Source: Lunularia cruciata
Taxonomy: Eukaryota > Streptophyta > Marchantiopsida > Lunulariales > Lunulariaceae
Direction of reading: 5' to 3'
DNA length: 64,000 nucleotides
Assembly: GCA_948567375.1 (NCBI GenBank)
Contig: OX419758.1
Span: 22,015,001 to 22,079,000, forward strand
The notes beneath the pieces were generated by a model. It ran no database searches and was not told the origin of the DNA. It saw nothing but the letters and a program-made list of their open reading frames with translations. Shown here one piece after another: positions 44,760 through 55,291 of this stretch. Every line of letters starts with the position of its first letter. Within the stretch, counting starts at the first letter, position 1. A program made the position numbers and the translations under genes.

Positions 44760-44993
44760 TCATGTGTACAAGATGTACAAAATCACCTCAAAGACATCAT
44801 AATGAACTACAGGGTATACAAATGGATCTTGGTTCTCTAACATAAGTTCAGCCCTCTCCTCTCCTAATGTTCTCTCCAAGTGAGCTCTCATAGCCTCCTT
44901 CTGCCTAATGTAGAATTGGACGCGGAACATTATCTTGCCTTCTAGAGAGGTCCCGGCAACGGAACCAAAAATGTGAGCCGGCCTGTCTCTCAC
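44760..44993 (-). other. Leader ORF crossing LTR edge and primer site (copy 2)
   Basis: A 77-codon minus-strand frame that starts in the last bases of the LTR, reads through the primer site (as GSVAGTS) and continues with MRAHLERTLGEERAELML. The same frame exists in copy 1 at 37006-36773 with few changes. It could be a short leader peptide or merely a frame kept open because the copies are closely related. Confidence 0.35.
44951..44967 (-). other. Primer-binding site complementary to tRNA-Glu (copy 2)
   Basis: The plus strand reads TCCCGGCAACGGAACCA, identical to copy 1, followed by AAAA and the LTR edge at 44972. Confidence 0.78.
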
Positions 44994-45641
44994 TCAGGAT
45001 GAACCTCTGATGGCTATTATGTAGCGCACCATGGACTAAGAAGGCAAGGAACCCCAACTCCATCATACTCCTCCAAGGCTAACACTCCAAGACTCAAGAC
45101 ATTGCTCACTAGAGAACTCAATGAGAGAGAGATAGTTGCAAATGAAAGGATGATGAGTACCTCCTCACTCCTTGTTTATATACTTGTGAAATAGTTACGT
45201 ACCAAAGTTACTAATTACCGTAGTAACTCAAGTTACTAGACTAAAAGTCAAAAAAAGTAGAAAGGAATATCCATTCACATGGGCATATTCCCCTTATCTT
45301 GACCCAACCACTAAAGCAAGGATTCCTTCACATGGGCTATCCTTGGACTAAAGAAGAATCCAAAACAAAAAGGCTTGCGGGCCCAAGAGTTCTCAACTCT
45401 TTCCCCAAAGCCAAACACCTAGGAATAATACCAAGTCAACACACTAAAATCCAAAATAGTGGTGCTCATCTTTTCTACTTCCTCTAAAGTAAGGTCCCAT
45501 CTATCTTAGCTATGACTAACTTTAGCTAACCATGACTAATATAGAACCATCCTTTATCTCTATATAAATAATATCTCTTAAGTATTTGTAATACCAAGCT
45601 AAATATCACAATACCACACACATGCACAAATGGGTGTTACA
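44972..45641 (-). repeat. 5' LTR of copy 2
   Basis: Same ends and length as 37859-38528, with one difference seen (G at 45588). Followed by the target-site duplication GGTC. Confidence 0.9.
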
Positions 45642-47830
45642 GGTCAAGATGGAAGAAGAGAAGATCAAGGCCATTACTGATTGGCCTGCCCCAAAGAATG
45701 CTACAGAAGTACGAGCATTCAATAGATTGGCCAGTTTTTATTGACGATTCATCCACTATTATGCTCATGTGGCTGCACCATGATTGACCTCTTGGGAAAG
45801 AACTCAAGCTTCTATTGGACCACCAAGCATGAAGAAGCATTCCAGATGTTAAAGCATATGGTGTCTTCAAGACCCATTCTTCAACCATATGATCCTCAAC
45901 TACCTTGTGTGGTTGATTTTGATGCTTCTAACTTTGCAATTGGAGTTGTGTTGCAACAAGAATTTCCAGATGGACTACATCCTATTGCCTTTGTGTCTCA
46001 CCGACTAAATACAGCTGAAAGAAATTACTTTGCTCAATATTGAGAACAACTTGAAATGATATATGCCACCAAGGTATGGAGGCATTATCTCTTGGGGAAA
46101 CAAGTGATCATGCAAACTGATCACAAGCCATTGTTGCAGACCTTACACTTGAAGCACATGAAGAGTCGGTATCATCAATGGGAAGAGCAACTCCACTTGT
46201 TTGACATCAAACTTGAGTACAAACCAGGTTGGTTCCATGTCATCCTTGATGCTCTATCATGACAACCTGATTTGAAGTCTCTTCCTCTCATCACGGTGGC
46301 AATTACAATGGTGTCCATTGACCCGAAGGTCCAATATGAGTTTCAATCAGCTCTACAACAAGATCCCTTCTTCCAAATGGTACACGGTTGTCTGATAGCA
46401 TGCAACAAGGAGTACAACACCTTCTCCTTCAAGTAAGGCCTTTTATTCCATGCAGACCAAATCTATGTTCCAGCCAAAGGTGATCTTTGACTTGTGCGCC
46501 TTCAAGAAGCCCATGATTTACCAATAGCTGGTCACATGGGAGTGGACAAGACCTTGGGCACCCTCCAACGCCAACGGTGGTGGCCCAACTTGACACAAGA
46601 TGTTCAAGACTTTTTCCAATCATGTGAGAGTTGCCAACGTAACAAGGCCAGCAACCAAAAGCCGGGTGGACTCCTTCAACCACTCACCATTCCATCCGCT
46701 CGCTGGGAGCATATGAGCTTGGATCTCATCACATCCTTGCCAAAGACAAAACAAGGACACACCGCTATCGTGGTGTTTGTGGATAAGCTTAGTAAGCAAA
46801 TCCACTTGGCACCAACCTGTGATACCGTGGATGCTCCAACCTTAGCGCAAATCTACTTTGACAATGTCTTCAAGCATCATGGGATGCCATGTGTACATGC
46901 CACATGTACATGTGTACTCATCTCCGACCGTGATCCTCGATTTACCGAGAAGTTTTGGCAAGCACTCTTCCAGATCCTTGGCACCAAACTTGCTTTGTCC
47001 ATGGCCTATCATCCTCAAACTAATGGACAAACCAAACGCAAAAATTGTACAATGGAGGATAAGTTGCGAGCCTTTGTCAATGTCTACCATACCAATTGGG
47101 ATGAATGTCTTGCAGCTATAGAATTTGCCTACAACAATTCCAAATAGGCAAGCACCGGATTTTCTCCCTTCTTTCTCAATTTTGGCCAAGATCCAGTTGT
47201 TCCAGATTCTCTTCTTGCTCCCCCTCCCTCTTAGGTTCCTCATACTTCCACATTCTTGACCACTATATCCCAATCTCTCCAACAAGCCAAGTCTCACCTT
47301 CCTGCTCAAAATCGCCAAAAACAATATGCGGACCACTATCGTCATGATCTCACCTTTGAAGTTGGTGATAAAGTCATGCTATCCTCTAGTAACCTCCCTC
47401 TCCCACTTGATACCTAAGTTTGTAAACTTGCCCCTAATTGGATAGGGCCCTTTGATATCATCCACATTGTCTCTCATGTTGCTTATCAACTTGCCTTGCC
47501 TTGTCACATGTGTATCCATCCTGTCTTTCATGTTTCCAAGTTGAACCCCTTTGTTCCTAACCCCTCTTTCTTTTCCTCTTGAGTCCAACCTCCTCCTCTT
47601 CCTGTCCCTATCAATGATCATGAGGAGTACGAAGTTGATCGTATCCTTGCGCGTCGCCATATTCAACAAGGCCGTCACCAACATACAAAGTACAAGGTCC
47701 TTTGGAAAGGGTATCCCCTTCATGATGTCACATGGGAACCTCTTTCCCACCTCCAAAATGCACAGACAACCATCAAGTAATTTGAAGCTTCACTAGCGAC
47801 AAGGACGTCACCAACTAGCAGTGGGGAATA
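45642..47830 (+). pseudogene. Chromovirus pol, copy A: RT end, RNase H, integrase, chromodomain
   Basis: Continues the RT interrupted at 37858 (KMEEEKIKAITDWPAPKN). Then RNase H (VVDFDASNFAIGVVLQQ, QTDHKPLLQTL), integrase zinc domain (GHMGVDKTLGTL, CESCQRNKASNQ), integrase core (LDLITSLPKTKQGHTA, ISDRDPRF, AYHPQTNGQT) and the DKVMLSS...NWIGPFDI segment. The catalytic Glu after NGQT is Lys. An in-frame expansion of about 21 bp (HATCTC) sits just before ISDRDPRF. Stops are almost all CGA-to-TGA or CAA/CAG-to-TAA/TAG types. Ends with a chromodomain. Ty3/gypsy chromovirus, inactive. Confidence 0.88.
47622..47783 (+). other. Chromodomain at integrase C-terminus, copy A
   Basis: The frame reads EEYEVDRILARRHIQQG, then YKVLWKGYPLHDVTWEPL, the classic chromodomain core with aromatic residues Y, W and Y. 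Chromodomains of chromoviral integrases bind modified histone tails and steer insertion to heterochromatin. Copy B has the same domain at 49120-49280 with the first aromatic changed to Asp. Confidence 0.88.
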
Positions 47831-48239
47831 TGTAACAATATGGAGTTTAGTGACAAAGTTAGTCGGGCTTACGAAATAGAGAAGAAGACAAAATAGCCTA
47901 GAATATTCTAGAAGCATCTAAGAAGCTTCTTGGGGAGCTTCCCAACTAGTTAACTTACGCCCTAAGTAGGTAGCTTCTAGAAGCTTCTAACTAGCTTAGC
48001 TTACACGCCAAGTAGGCGGCTTCTAGAAGGAAGCTTCTTGAGAAGCTTCCTGGTTAACTTGGCTTGCACTCCAAGAAAGCGGCTCAAGGAAGCTTCTTGA
48101 GAAGCTTCAAGAGCCTTGTATGCTACCTATAAATACCAAAGCCAAAGCTCATGCTAGGCATTCAAAGTTTTCCCTCATTCAAGTGTCCCAATGTGAGTTT
48201 CTATTCACCTATTTCTCTCCTCAATTTCGGTCTTTTACA
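47831..48239 (+). repeat. Chromovirus LTR, first copy, with heat-shock-element array
   Basis: 409 bp from TGTAACAATATGG to TTCGGTCTTTTACA. Upstream of the TATA box TATAAATA (48128-48135) are many alternating GAA/TTC units: aGAAtaTTCtaGAAg at 47900-47914, TTCtaGAAgcTTC at 47975-47987, and GAAgcTTC palindromes at 47922, 48030, 48042, 48089 and 48101. The second LTR at 49329-49737 has the same length. Confidence 0.9.
47900..48108 (+). promoter_or_regulatory. Heat-shock-element cluster in chromovirus LTR
   Basis: Two perfect three-unit heat shock elements (nGAAnnTTCnnGAAn type and its inverse) plus at least five two-unit GAAgcTTC sites, ending about 20 bp before the TATA box. This is the binding pattern of plant heat shock transcription factors. 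Equivalent sites in the second LTR are at 49398-49412, 49420-49427, 49432-49439 and 49473-49485, with TATAAATA at 49627-49634. Confidence 0.7.
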
Positions 48240-49328
48240 TTGGATCTCATCACATCCTTGCCAAAGACAAAACAAGGACACACCGCCATTGTGGTGTTTG
48301 TGGATAAGCTTAATAAGCAAATTCACTTGGCACCAACCTGTGATACCGTGGATGCTCCAACCTTAATGCAAATCTACTTCAATAACGTCTTCAAGCATCA
48401 TGGGATGCCATGTGTACTCATCTCTAACCATGATCCTCGATTTATCAAGAAGTTTTGGCAAGCACTCTTCCAGATACTCGGCACAAAGCTTGCTTTGTCC
48501 ACGGCCTATCATCCTCAAATTGATGGACAAACCAAACATGCAAATCTTACATTGGATGATAAGTTGCGAGCCTTTGTCAATGTCCACCATACTAATTGGG
48601 ATGAATGTCTTGCAGCTGCGGAGTTTGCATACAACAATTTTAAATAGGCAACCACCGGATTCTCTCCTTTCTTTCTCAATTTTGGCCAAGATCCGCTTGT
48701 CCCAAATTCTCTTCTTGCTCCTCCTCCATCTCAAGTCCCTCATACTTCAACCTTCTTGACCACCATATCCAAATCTCTCCAACAAGCCAAATCTCCTTGT
48801 TGCTCAGAATCGTCAAAAAAAATATGCGTATCACCATCGTCATGATCTCACCTTTGAAGTCGGTGATAAAGTTATGCTATCCTCTAATAATCTACCCCTC
48901 CCACTTGATACCCAAGTTCGTAAACTTACCCCTAATTGGATAGGCCCTTTTGATATCACCCAAATTGTCTCTCTTATTGCTTATCGACTTGCCTTGCCTT
49001 ATTATATGCTCATCCATCCTATCTTTCATGTTTCTAAGTTGAAACCCTTTGTTCCTAACCCCTCTTCTTTTTCCTCTTGAGTCCAACCTCCTTCTCCCCC
49101 TATCCCTATCACTGATCATGAGGAGGACAAAGTTGATCGTTTCCTTGCTCGTCACTACATCCAACAAGGACGTCGACAACATACGGAGTACAAGGTCCTT
49201 TGGAAAGGGTATCCCCTTCATGATGTGACATGGGAATCTCTTTCTCACCTCCAGAATGCACAATGGGCCATCCAAGAGTCTGAAGCTTCAATGGCGACAA
49301 GGACGTCACCAACTAGCATGGAGGAATA
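48240..49328 (+). pseudogene. Chromovirus pol, copy B, 5'-truncated integrase and chromodomain
   Basis: Begins directly after the first LTR within the integrase core (LDLITSLPKTKQGHTA), lacking everything upstream. It continues through AYHPQIDGQT, a GPF-like segment and a chromodomain at about 49120-49280 (YKVLWKGYPLHDVTWESL). The second catalytic Asp is Asn (ISNHDPRF) and the catalytic Glu is Lys, so the integrase is dead. A frameshift follows the AKS/CCS position near 48795. Confidence 0.85.
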
Positions 49329-49737
49329 TGTAACAATATGGAGTTTAGCAAAGTAGTTAGTGAGGCTAATGAAGTAGAGAATAAGACAAATTAGCCTAGA
49401 ATATTCTAGAAACATCTAGGAAGCTTCTTTGGAAGCTTCCCAACTAGTTAACTTACGCCCTAAGCAGGTAGCTTCTAGAAGCTTCTAACTAGCTTAGCTT
49501 GCACACCAAGTAGCAACTTTTGGAAGGAAGCTTCTTTAGAAGCTTCCTCGTTAACTTGGTTTGCACTCCAAGAAAGCGGTTCAAGAAAGCTTCTTGAGAA
49601 GCTTCTCAAGGGTCTTGTATGCTACCTATAAATACCAAGCCGAAGCTCATGCTAGACATTCGGAGTTTTCCCTCATTCAAGTGTTCCAATGTGAGTTTCC
49701 ATTCTCCTATTTCTCTCCTCGGATTCGGTCTTTTACA
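49329..49737 (+). repeat. Chromovirus LTR, second copy
   Basis: 409 bp from TGTAACAATATGG to TTCGGTCTTTTACA, with the same heat-shock-element pattern and TATA box as the LTR at 47831-48239. A 30-bp unassigned stretch follows before the next LTR. Confidence 0.9.
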
Positions 49738-49767
49738 AAGACGTTATATCTTAAAAGGAGAGAGGTT

Positions 49768-50508
49768 TGTAATACCAAGAGCTAGCCATATGATCTAGAT
49801 GTGAAATTTGGTTTGGTAACATTGCAAATGATATTATACATGATGGACAAAATAGATCAGATAGAAGTATCACCAAAAGAGTACTTCTATAATAGGGCAG
49901 AAACCAAGATAGACTTGAAAACCTTAAGAACAAATAGCTAGACATATGATTTAAAGGTGAGAATTGGTTTGGTAACATCTAGAAAGATGTTACACATGAT
50001 GGACTAAATAGATCAAGAAGAGTTATCACCAAACTGGGACTTCTACAAATAGAGTAGGAACCAAAATATACTTGAAATCTTTGAAGGTAATTTTGGAGAC
50101 CTAAACGAATGAATTAGTCCTCAAAAATGTGCAAATTCTTCCCTCCCCCAAAAGAAGAAAGGCTATCTTTCCCTCCTCCTAGTGTTTTCTCATCAAGAGC
50201 TTTCCAACGGTACCTCACCCATGTGATTTTGAGATTCCTACAAGAAGATTCCCTAATGATTCGCTCTGATCAAAGCTTGTTTGACCAACCAGAAATGACC
50301 AGGACCAACATGTCACCCATCCAAGTAAGTAATCCAAGGGTGGAGCTTCTTGACATGTCACCGATCTATGTGCCTAATCCTATGGTGGAGCTTTCTTGGA
50401 AGAGATCCTCTTTGTCTATATAATAAAGAGAAGGTGCTCCTTTGGGGCATCAGAGGATTGAGTGTGAAATATGTGTTTTCTCTCTTCTCTTGTCCTTGGA
50501 GTATTATA
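49768..50508 (+). repeat. LTR of tRNA-iMet Ty3 family, plus orientation
   Basis: Starts TGTAATACCAAGAGC and ends CCTTGGAGTATTATA. TATATAATAAAG at 50417 is a TATA-like box. The first 310 bp contain an imperfect tandem duplication of about 155 bp (units from about 49780 and 49936). Its orientation is opposite to that expected for the minus-strand internal region on its right. Confidence 0.75.
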
Positions 50509-53500
50509 GAAGGATAGAGAAAGGTCCAATAAAATGAGGTCTGAGCTTATGAGGACCAACTAACTTGAGGTTGGTGGTTGATAGCTAGACTTGATCTCCC
50601 ATATTGAACTCCATGTGTTAGCGGTGTGCATTTGCATACTGCTTCTGGCAATTTTGGGCAATTTGTAACTTGTGTTTGGCGTGCTCCACCCCCTATTGGA
50701 TTCTAGAAACAAAAGTGTTGACAATGTCCACCTTGGTAGCCACCGGATAGACCTTCATCAAGCTTAAAGGTGTGAAAGGATGCTCTCCATACATGAGAAA
50801 GAAGTGAGTGACTTGTATAGAAGCATTCACTAAATTGTTGTATGTAAATTCCACCAATGGAAGTAAGGTGTCCCAACTCTCTTGCTCATCCAAAGTAAAG
50901 CCCCAAATTATTTCCTCAATAGTGCAATTTTCCCTCTCTATTTGCCCATTGGTCTGTGGATAGTAAGCGGTAGATGTAGTCAATTTGGTTTTGAAGAGTG
51001 AGTTTTGGCTTTGGAGAACATCCAAAGAGTGTTCTCCAAATCAAACTAGTGAATTGAGTGCCTCTATTTGTGATGAGCACTCAAGACAAGCCATGATGAG
51101 AAAAGACTGCATCAAATTATAATTGAGCTAGTTGTGGGGCAATCACATTCTTGGTGGCAGGATGTACATGAATCATTTTGCTAAGTTGATCTAAAAAAAC
51201 TATGATGGAATCAAACCTAAAGGTGGTCTTGGGCAATTCAAAAACCAGATCCATGCTTACCTATTCCCAATATTGTGTAGGAGTGGGGAGAGGTTGGAGG
51301 AATCCTGTGGGAGCTTGATTAGAAGCCTTATTTTGTTGACAAAGTAGGTAGCTCTCAACATATTCCATCACATTGTTGCTCATCTTGGGCCAATAGTAAT
51401 GGCATTTGACTACATCCAAGGTCTTATCCATTCCAATGTGACCTATAATGGCACAATCATGACATTTTGCTGGGATAGTGGTTCTTAGATCCGTATCATC
51501 TAGGATCCACAACATACCATCACAGAAGGTGAGTCCTTGGGTGCTAGTGATGCCTTTGGATGATTGAGCATCTACAATCTATGGATCAATTTTTGTAGTA
51601 AGAATCTTGGGCTAGAATTTAGGGTTCATCTTGGTTTCCACCACCAAATTGTTTGCCATCGGCATTTGGTTGAATGCATCTGCAAGTTGCTTCTTGCCTT
51701 CTACATATTTGATTGTCATGTTGAATTTTTGTCTCATTTTGCCCACCAAATCTGTCGATAAGAAATATCCTTTTGTGTCTCAAGATAGACTAGAGGTTTG
51801 TGGTCTGTCTCTACAACAAATGCCTTCTCGCCCAAATAGTGCTTCCAATGCTTGGTAGCAAGGACAATGGCCAATTCTTCTTGTTTGGTGGTATGATAGT
51901 TGCATTCTGATGATAGCAACTTAGGAGAGAAATATGCAATTGGATATCATCTATCTTGCCATTCTTGTTGTATGACTGCTCCTATTGTTATACTTGATGC
52001 ATCTATAGCCATCTTGATTGGATGTTTTAGTTCATATCATTTCAAGATTAGTGCATATAGTAATGCATCTTTCAACTCCTGAAAGGCCAATTCTTGTGCG
52101 GTTCCCCATATCCACCTCTTCCCCTTGCCCTATACTGTTGTAAGGAGTTGTGCAATCTTGGAGAAGTCCTTGACAAATTGATGATAAAACCCCATCAATC
52201 CCAAGAAACTCTTGAGTTGAGTCTGATCTTTGGAGCACTCCACTTTTGAATGACTTATGTTTTATCTGTTAACACTTAGATACCCTATGCACTTACTTTA
52301 TGCCCTAAGTAGTCTACTTCAGATTTGCCAAACTTGCATTTTGAGATTTTGGCATACAATTGATTTTGTCATAAAATTTGGAGGACTTCTTGCAGATGTT
52401 GCTTATGCTCTATTAGCGTCCTACTATAGACTAAGATGTCATCAAGAAAAATGACAACAGATTATCCAAGTATGGATGAAATATGTCATTCATCAAACTC
52501 ATGAAAGTGGTTGGAGCGTTGGTGAGGCCAAACGGCATCACCAAGTACTCAAAGTGACCATACCTTGTTCAAAAGGCCATTTTGTGTATGTCTTCTTCCG
52601 CAATCTTGATTTGGTTGTAACCGCTCCACAAATCAAGTTTGGTGTAGTGCTTTGCCCCATTGAGTTGATCAAACAAGTCATCCATGCGAGGTAATGGATA
52701 TTTGTTCTTCACCATTTGTTGATTCAGTCCTTGGTACTTAATGCACATATGCATTGTTCCATCCTTCTTCTTCAAAAACAATATAGGAGCCCCATATGGT
52801 GATATGTTGGGTTGGATAAACCCCTTCTACAACATTTCCTTGATTTGAGCCTTACACTCCTCCAACTCTTGAGGTGATAGTCAATATGGGGCCTTACAAG
52901 GAGGTGTCTTCCCAAGATGTATCTCAATTTTATGATCTACTCTCCTTTTTGGTGGTAAACCTACGGGTAATTCATCCAAAAAGACATCTTGGAACTCATT
53001 GACCACATCTTTCAATTTCTGAAGAACTTATCTATTATGTTGGGCACTCTAGACTTCTCTTATTAAACCCATGAAACATCTATTTGTTTTACTAATAAAT
53101 GTGGTCTTTATGACACACCAAGGCAAATCTTGCCTTTGTGATCTTCCTTTAATCCCAAAGATCTTCCATTGGCTAGTTTTCACTACTTTCTTTCTCCAAT
53201 TCACCGTGGGGTTATAGTGCTCCATCCACGGCATACCTAAGACTACATCATAACAAACTAATTGTATCACTTTCCACTTGATTGCTTCTCGATACCCTTC
53301 TATACAGAGTATTACCTTTCTAGGTAATGACTCAATCCTCTTTGTCTGACCATTAGGTAACTCTACTTCATCATTCTCATCCTTCTCTAGTTTCATCTCC
53401 AACCTTATTGCAATAGAGCAAGACAAGAAATTCTCTATTGCCCTAGGGTCTATCAACACTCTCATTGGATTGTCTTCTAGCACTCCTTTTACAATAATTA

Positions 53501-53570
53501 ATTGTGCATTTATCTCCCTCCTTCTTTGCACACTGGTCGTTTTCCTCCTCCCGCTTTTACTCTTCTTCAC
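50509..53570 (-). pseudogene. Pol of tRNA-iMet Ty3 family, copy 1: protease, RT, RNase H, integrase
   Basis: Minus-strand pieces from right to left. 53570-53049: protease region with LIDPRAIENFLS (the usual active site D-S/T-G is altered) and VLGMPWMEHYNPTVNW. 52781-52569: RT with [18 protein letters not shown] and [15 protein letters not shown]. About 52.43 kb: the catalytic FLDDILVYS. 51919-51734: RNase H/tether (KQEELAIVL, VETDHKPLVYL). 51515-51261: integrase zinc domain (GHIGMDKTLDVV, CQQNKASNQAP). 51025-50693: end of the core (YYPQTNGQIERENCT, with the catalytic Glu kept). About 50.60-50.51 kb: GPF segment (LRPHFIGPFSIL), where the element stops abruptly at the plus-oriented LTR. Stops and frameshifts throughout. 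Confidence 0.8.
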
Positions 53571-53581
53571 CGAGCCAATAA

Positions 53582-55278
53582 GGCCGCAAGGTATATTTAT
53601 TAGTGATCTTTGTTTTCCAATGTGGTTTCTATGTCTTCTTCTTCATTTCATCTCTCCATGTGGTTTAGAGGTTGCTTGTATGGAGGCCAAGGGCCTCTAA
53701 GATGACGAGCACAACAATTGATAATTATGTGCCTAATTTTGCCACAATTATAACATTGTCGTTGTTTTGCTCAAACCCCTTCTCCCCGTGGGACTCCTTC
53801 TCTCCTTTCTTTGACCCATCCCAATTCTCCTTAGAAAGGTCTTGCTCCTCTATCTCAGAACTGAATGTTGCCCAATTCCATAGGTACTAGTCCACCAAAA
53901 TAGTGTGTCTAGGCCCAATAGTTTTGCATCAATGTTATTGCTTTACCTCCTCCAAGCACTCCTACTATTCTTTGGGTGCAAGCAATGGCTTCAAAATAGT
54001 GCAAGGATTTTGCACCATTACCTCTTGGCAAATCTACTCTTTCAATCCTCTCTTGAAATTGTCAAGAGCTTTGGCTGGACTCATATCGATTATTGCAACC
54101 TGTAGATCCAGAAATACCTCCATGTACTCTTGTATGCTATTCTTCTACTTCGACCCCTAGAGTCTGGTTTGGGCCATTTGCACTGAATCCACATATTGGA
54201 AATTCTTGAGCAGCCCTTCTTGCATGGCTGTCCAAGTGACCTCTCTTCTTTCTACCAACAATGATCATTCCCAAGCGTCATACCATGTAAGGGCCTTATT
54301 GGTCAAGTACCCACACGCAAACACACTTATAGAATGATCATTGATCTTTATTTTGAACAATCAAAGGTATTGATTCATTCTTGAAATCCAATTTTCCACT
54401 ACTCCCATGGAACGTTGTCCCTTGTAAGACTCAATGTTGCATGTCTTCTTCATTTGTAGTAACAATGTGGCTTGGTTGTTGATTGGAATCGATGTCATCG
54501 GCATGCATAACTCTCCAAGTACTTTGATTGTTGATGCTAGTTGTTGAGACGGCTCCCCTTCTTGCATTACTTGATCCTTCTTGACAGTGCATACTTGATT
54601 TTGCAATTCCTCCATGGTTATCTTGATTTCACAAAACTCATTCAACACCCTCTATATTCCTTGCATCAACTAACAATTGCGGATCCATAATTCCTACACA
54701 CAATTGATGGTCACTTGCTACTTCCTACTTCAATAGAATGATCACTCTGGAGGGTGCATGAACTATGGGGACTACCATTGGAACCTTAGAGGCCATCACT
54801 TGTTGATAATATTCCTTACCAAAATTGTAGACTACAAAATCCCTAAACATCACTTTTGGTCTAACTATATAATGGATTTCTACTTGCGTGTTGAAAGGGT
54901 GAGGATTTGGTACATATAGATCCATAACATCATAATAGAATGTAGATTGTCAAATCCCACTCTCTGTCATATATCACTATAGGGAGAATCATCAAGTTTG
55001 GGGAATTCATCACCATATCCATGAATTCTGCTCTAAAGTGATAAACTAGCAATACTCTCATTTGCTCATGTTAGATGTACATAATCTTGATGTGGAATAG
55101 ATTCAATAATAGGAAGCTAGGTGTAGGAAATTGTCCTCTTGGTGCATCCATCCCATCTGCTCTCTAAAGCCCTTCCCAAGTCTAGCAATTGCACTATGTT
55201 CTCCACCTTGAATTACTCAGTTTTAGTAGCTCATGCTCTTCCAAGAGGGGTGATCCACTCTCTTGGATTAAAACACTT
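53582..55278 (-). pseudogene. Gag of tRNA-iMet Ty3 family, copy 1
   Basis: Contains a zinc knuckle C-x2-C-x4-H-x4-C at about 53757-53716 (CYNCGKIRHIIINC) and, further right, capsid-like segments such as ENWISRMNQYL at the end of the frame 54648-54361. The frame is broken in several places. It lies between the primer site at 55279 and the protease. Confidence 0.65.
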
Positions 55279-55290
55279 GCTCTGATACCA
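55279..55290 (-). other. Primer-binding site complementary to initiator tRNA-Met
   Basis: The minus strand reads TGGTATCAGAGC, the usual plant retrotransposon primer site for tRNA-iMet, immediately inside the LTR that begins at 55292. Confidence 0.85.
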
Positions 55291-55291
55291 T

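Larger units (their letters stand above)
37859..45641 (-). mobile_element. Ty3/gypsy element with tRNA-Glu primer, copy 2 (young, nearly intact)
   Basis: Complete minus-strand LTR retrotransposon: 670-bp LTRs at 37859-38528 and 44972-45641, primer site, zinc-knuckle ORF, and one long gag-pol frame. The 4-bp target duplication GGTC lies at 37855-37858 and 45642-45645. The two LTRs differ by one base that I could find (A at 38475, G at 45588). It sits inside the RT of the plus-strand chromovirus; joining the flanks restores the chromovirus frame. Confidence 0.92.
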
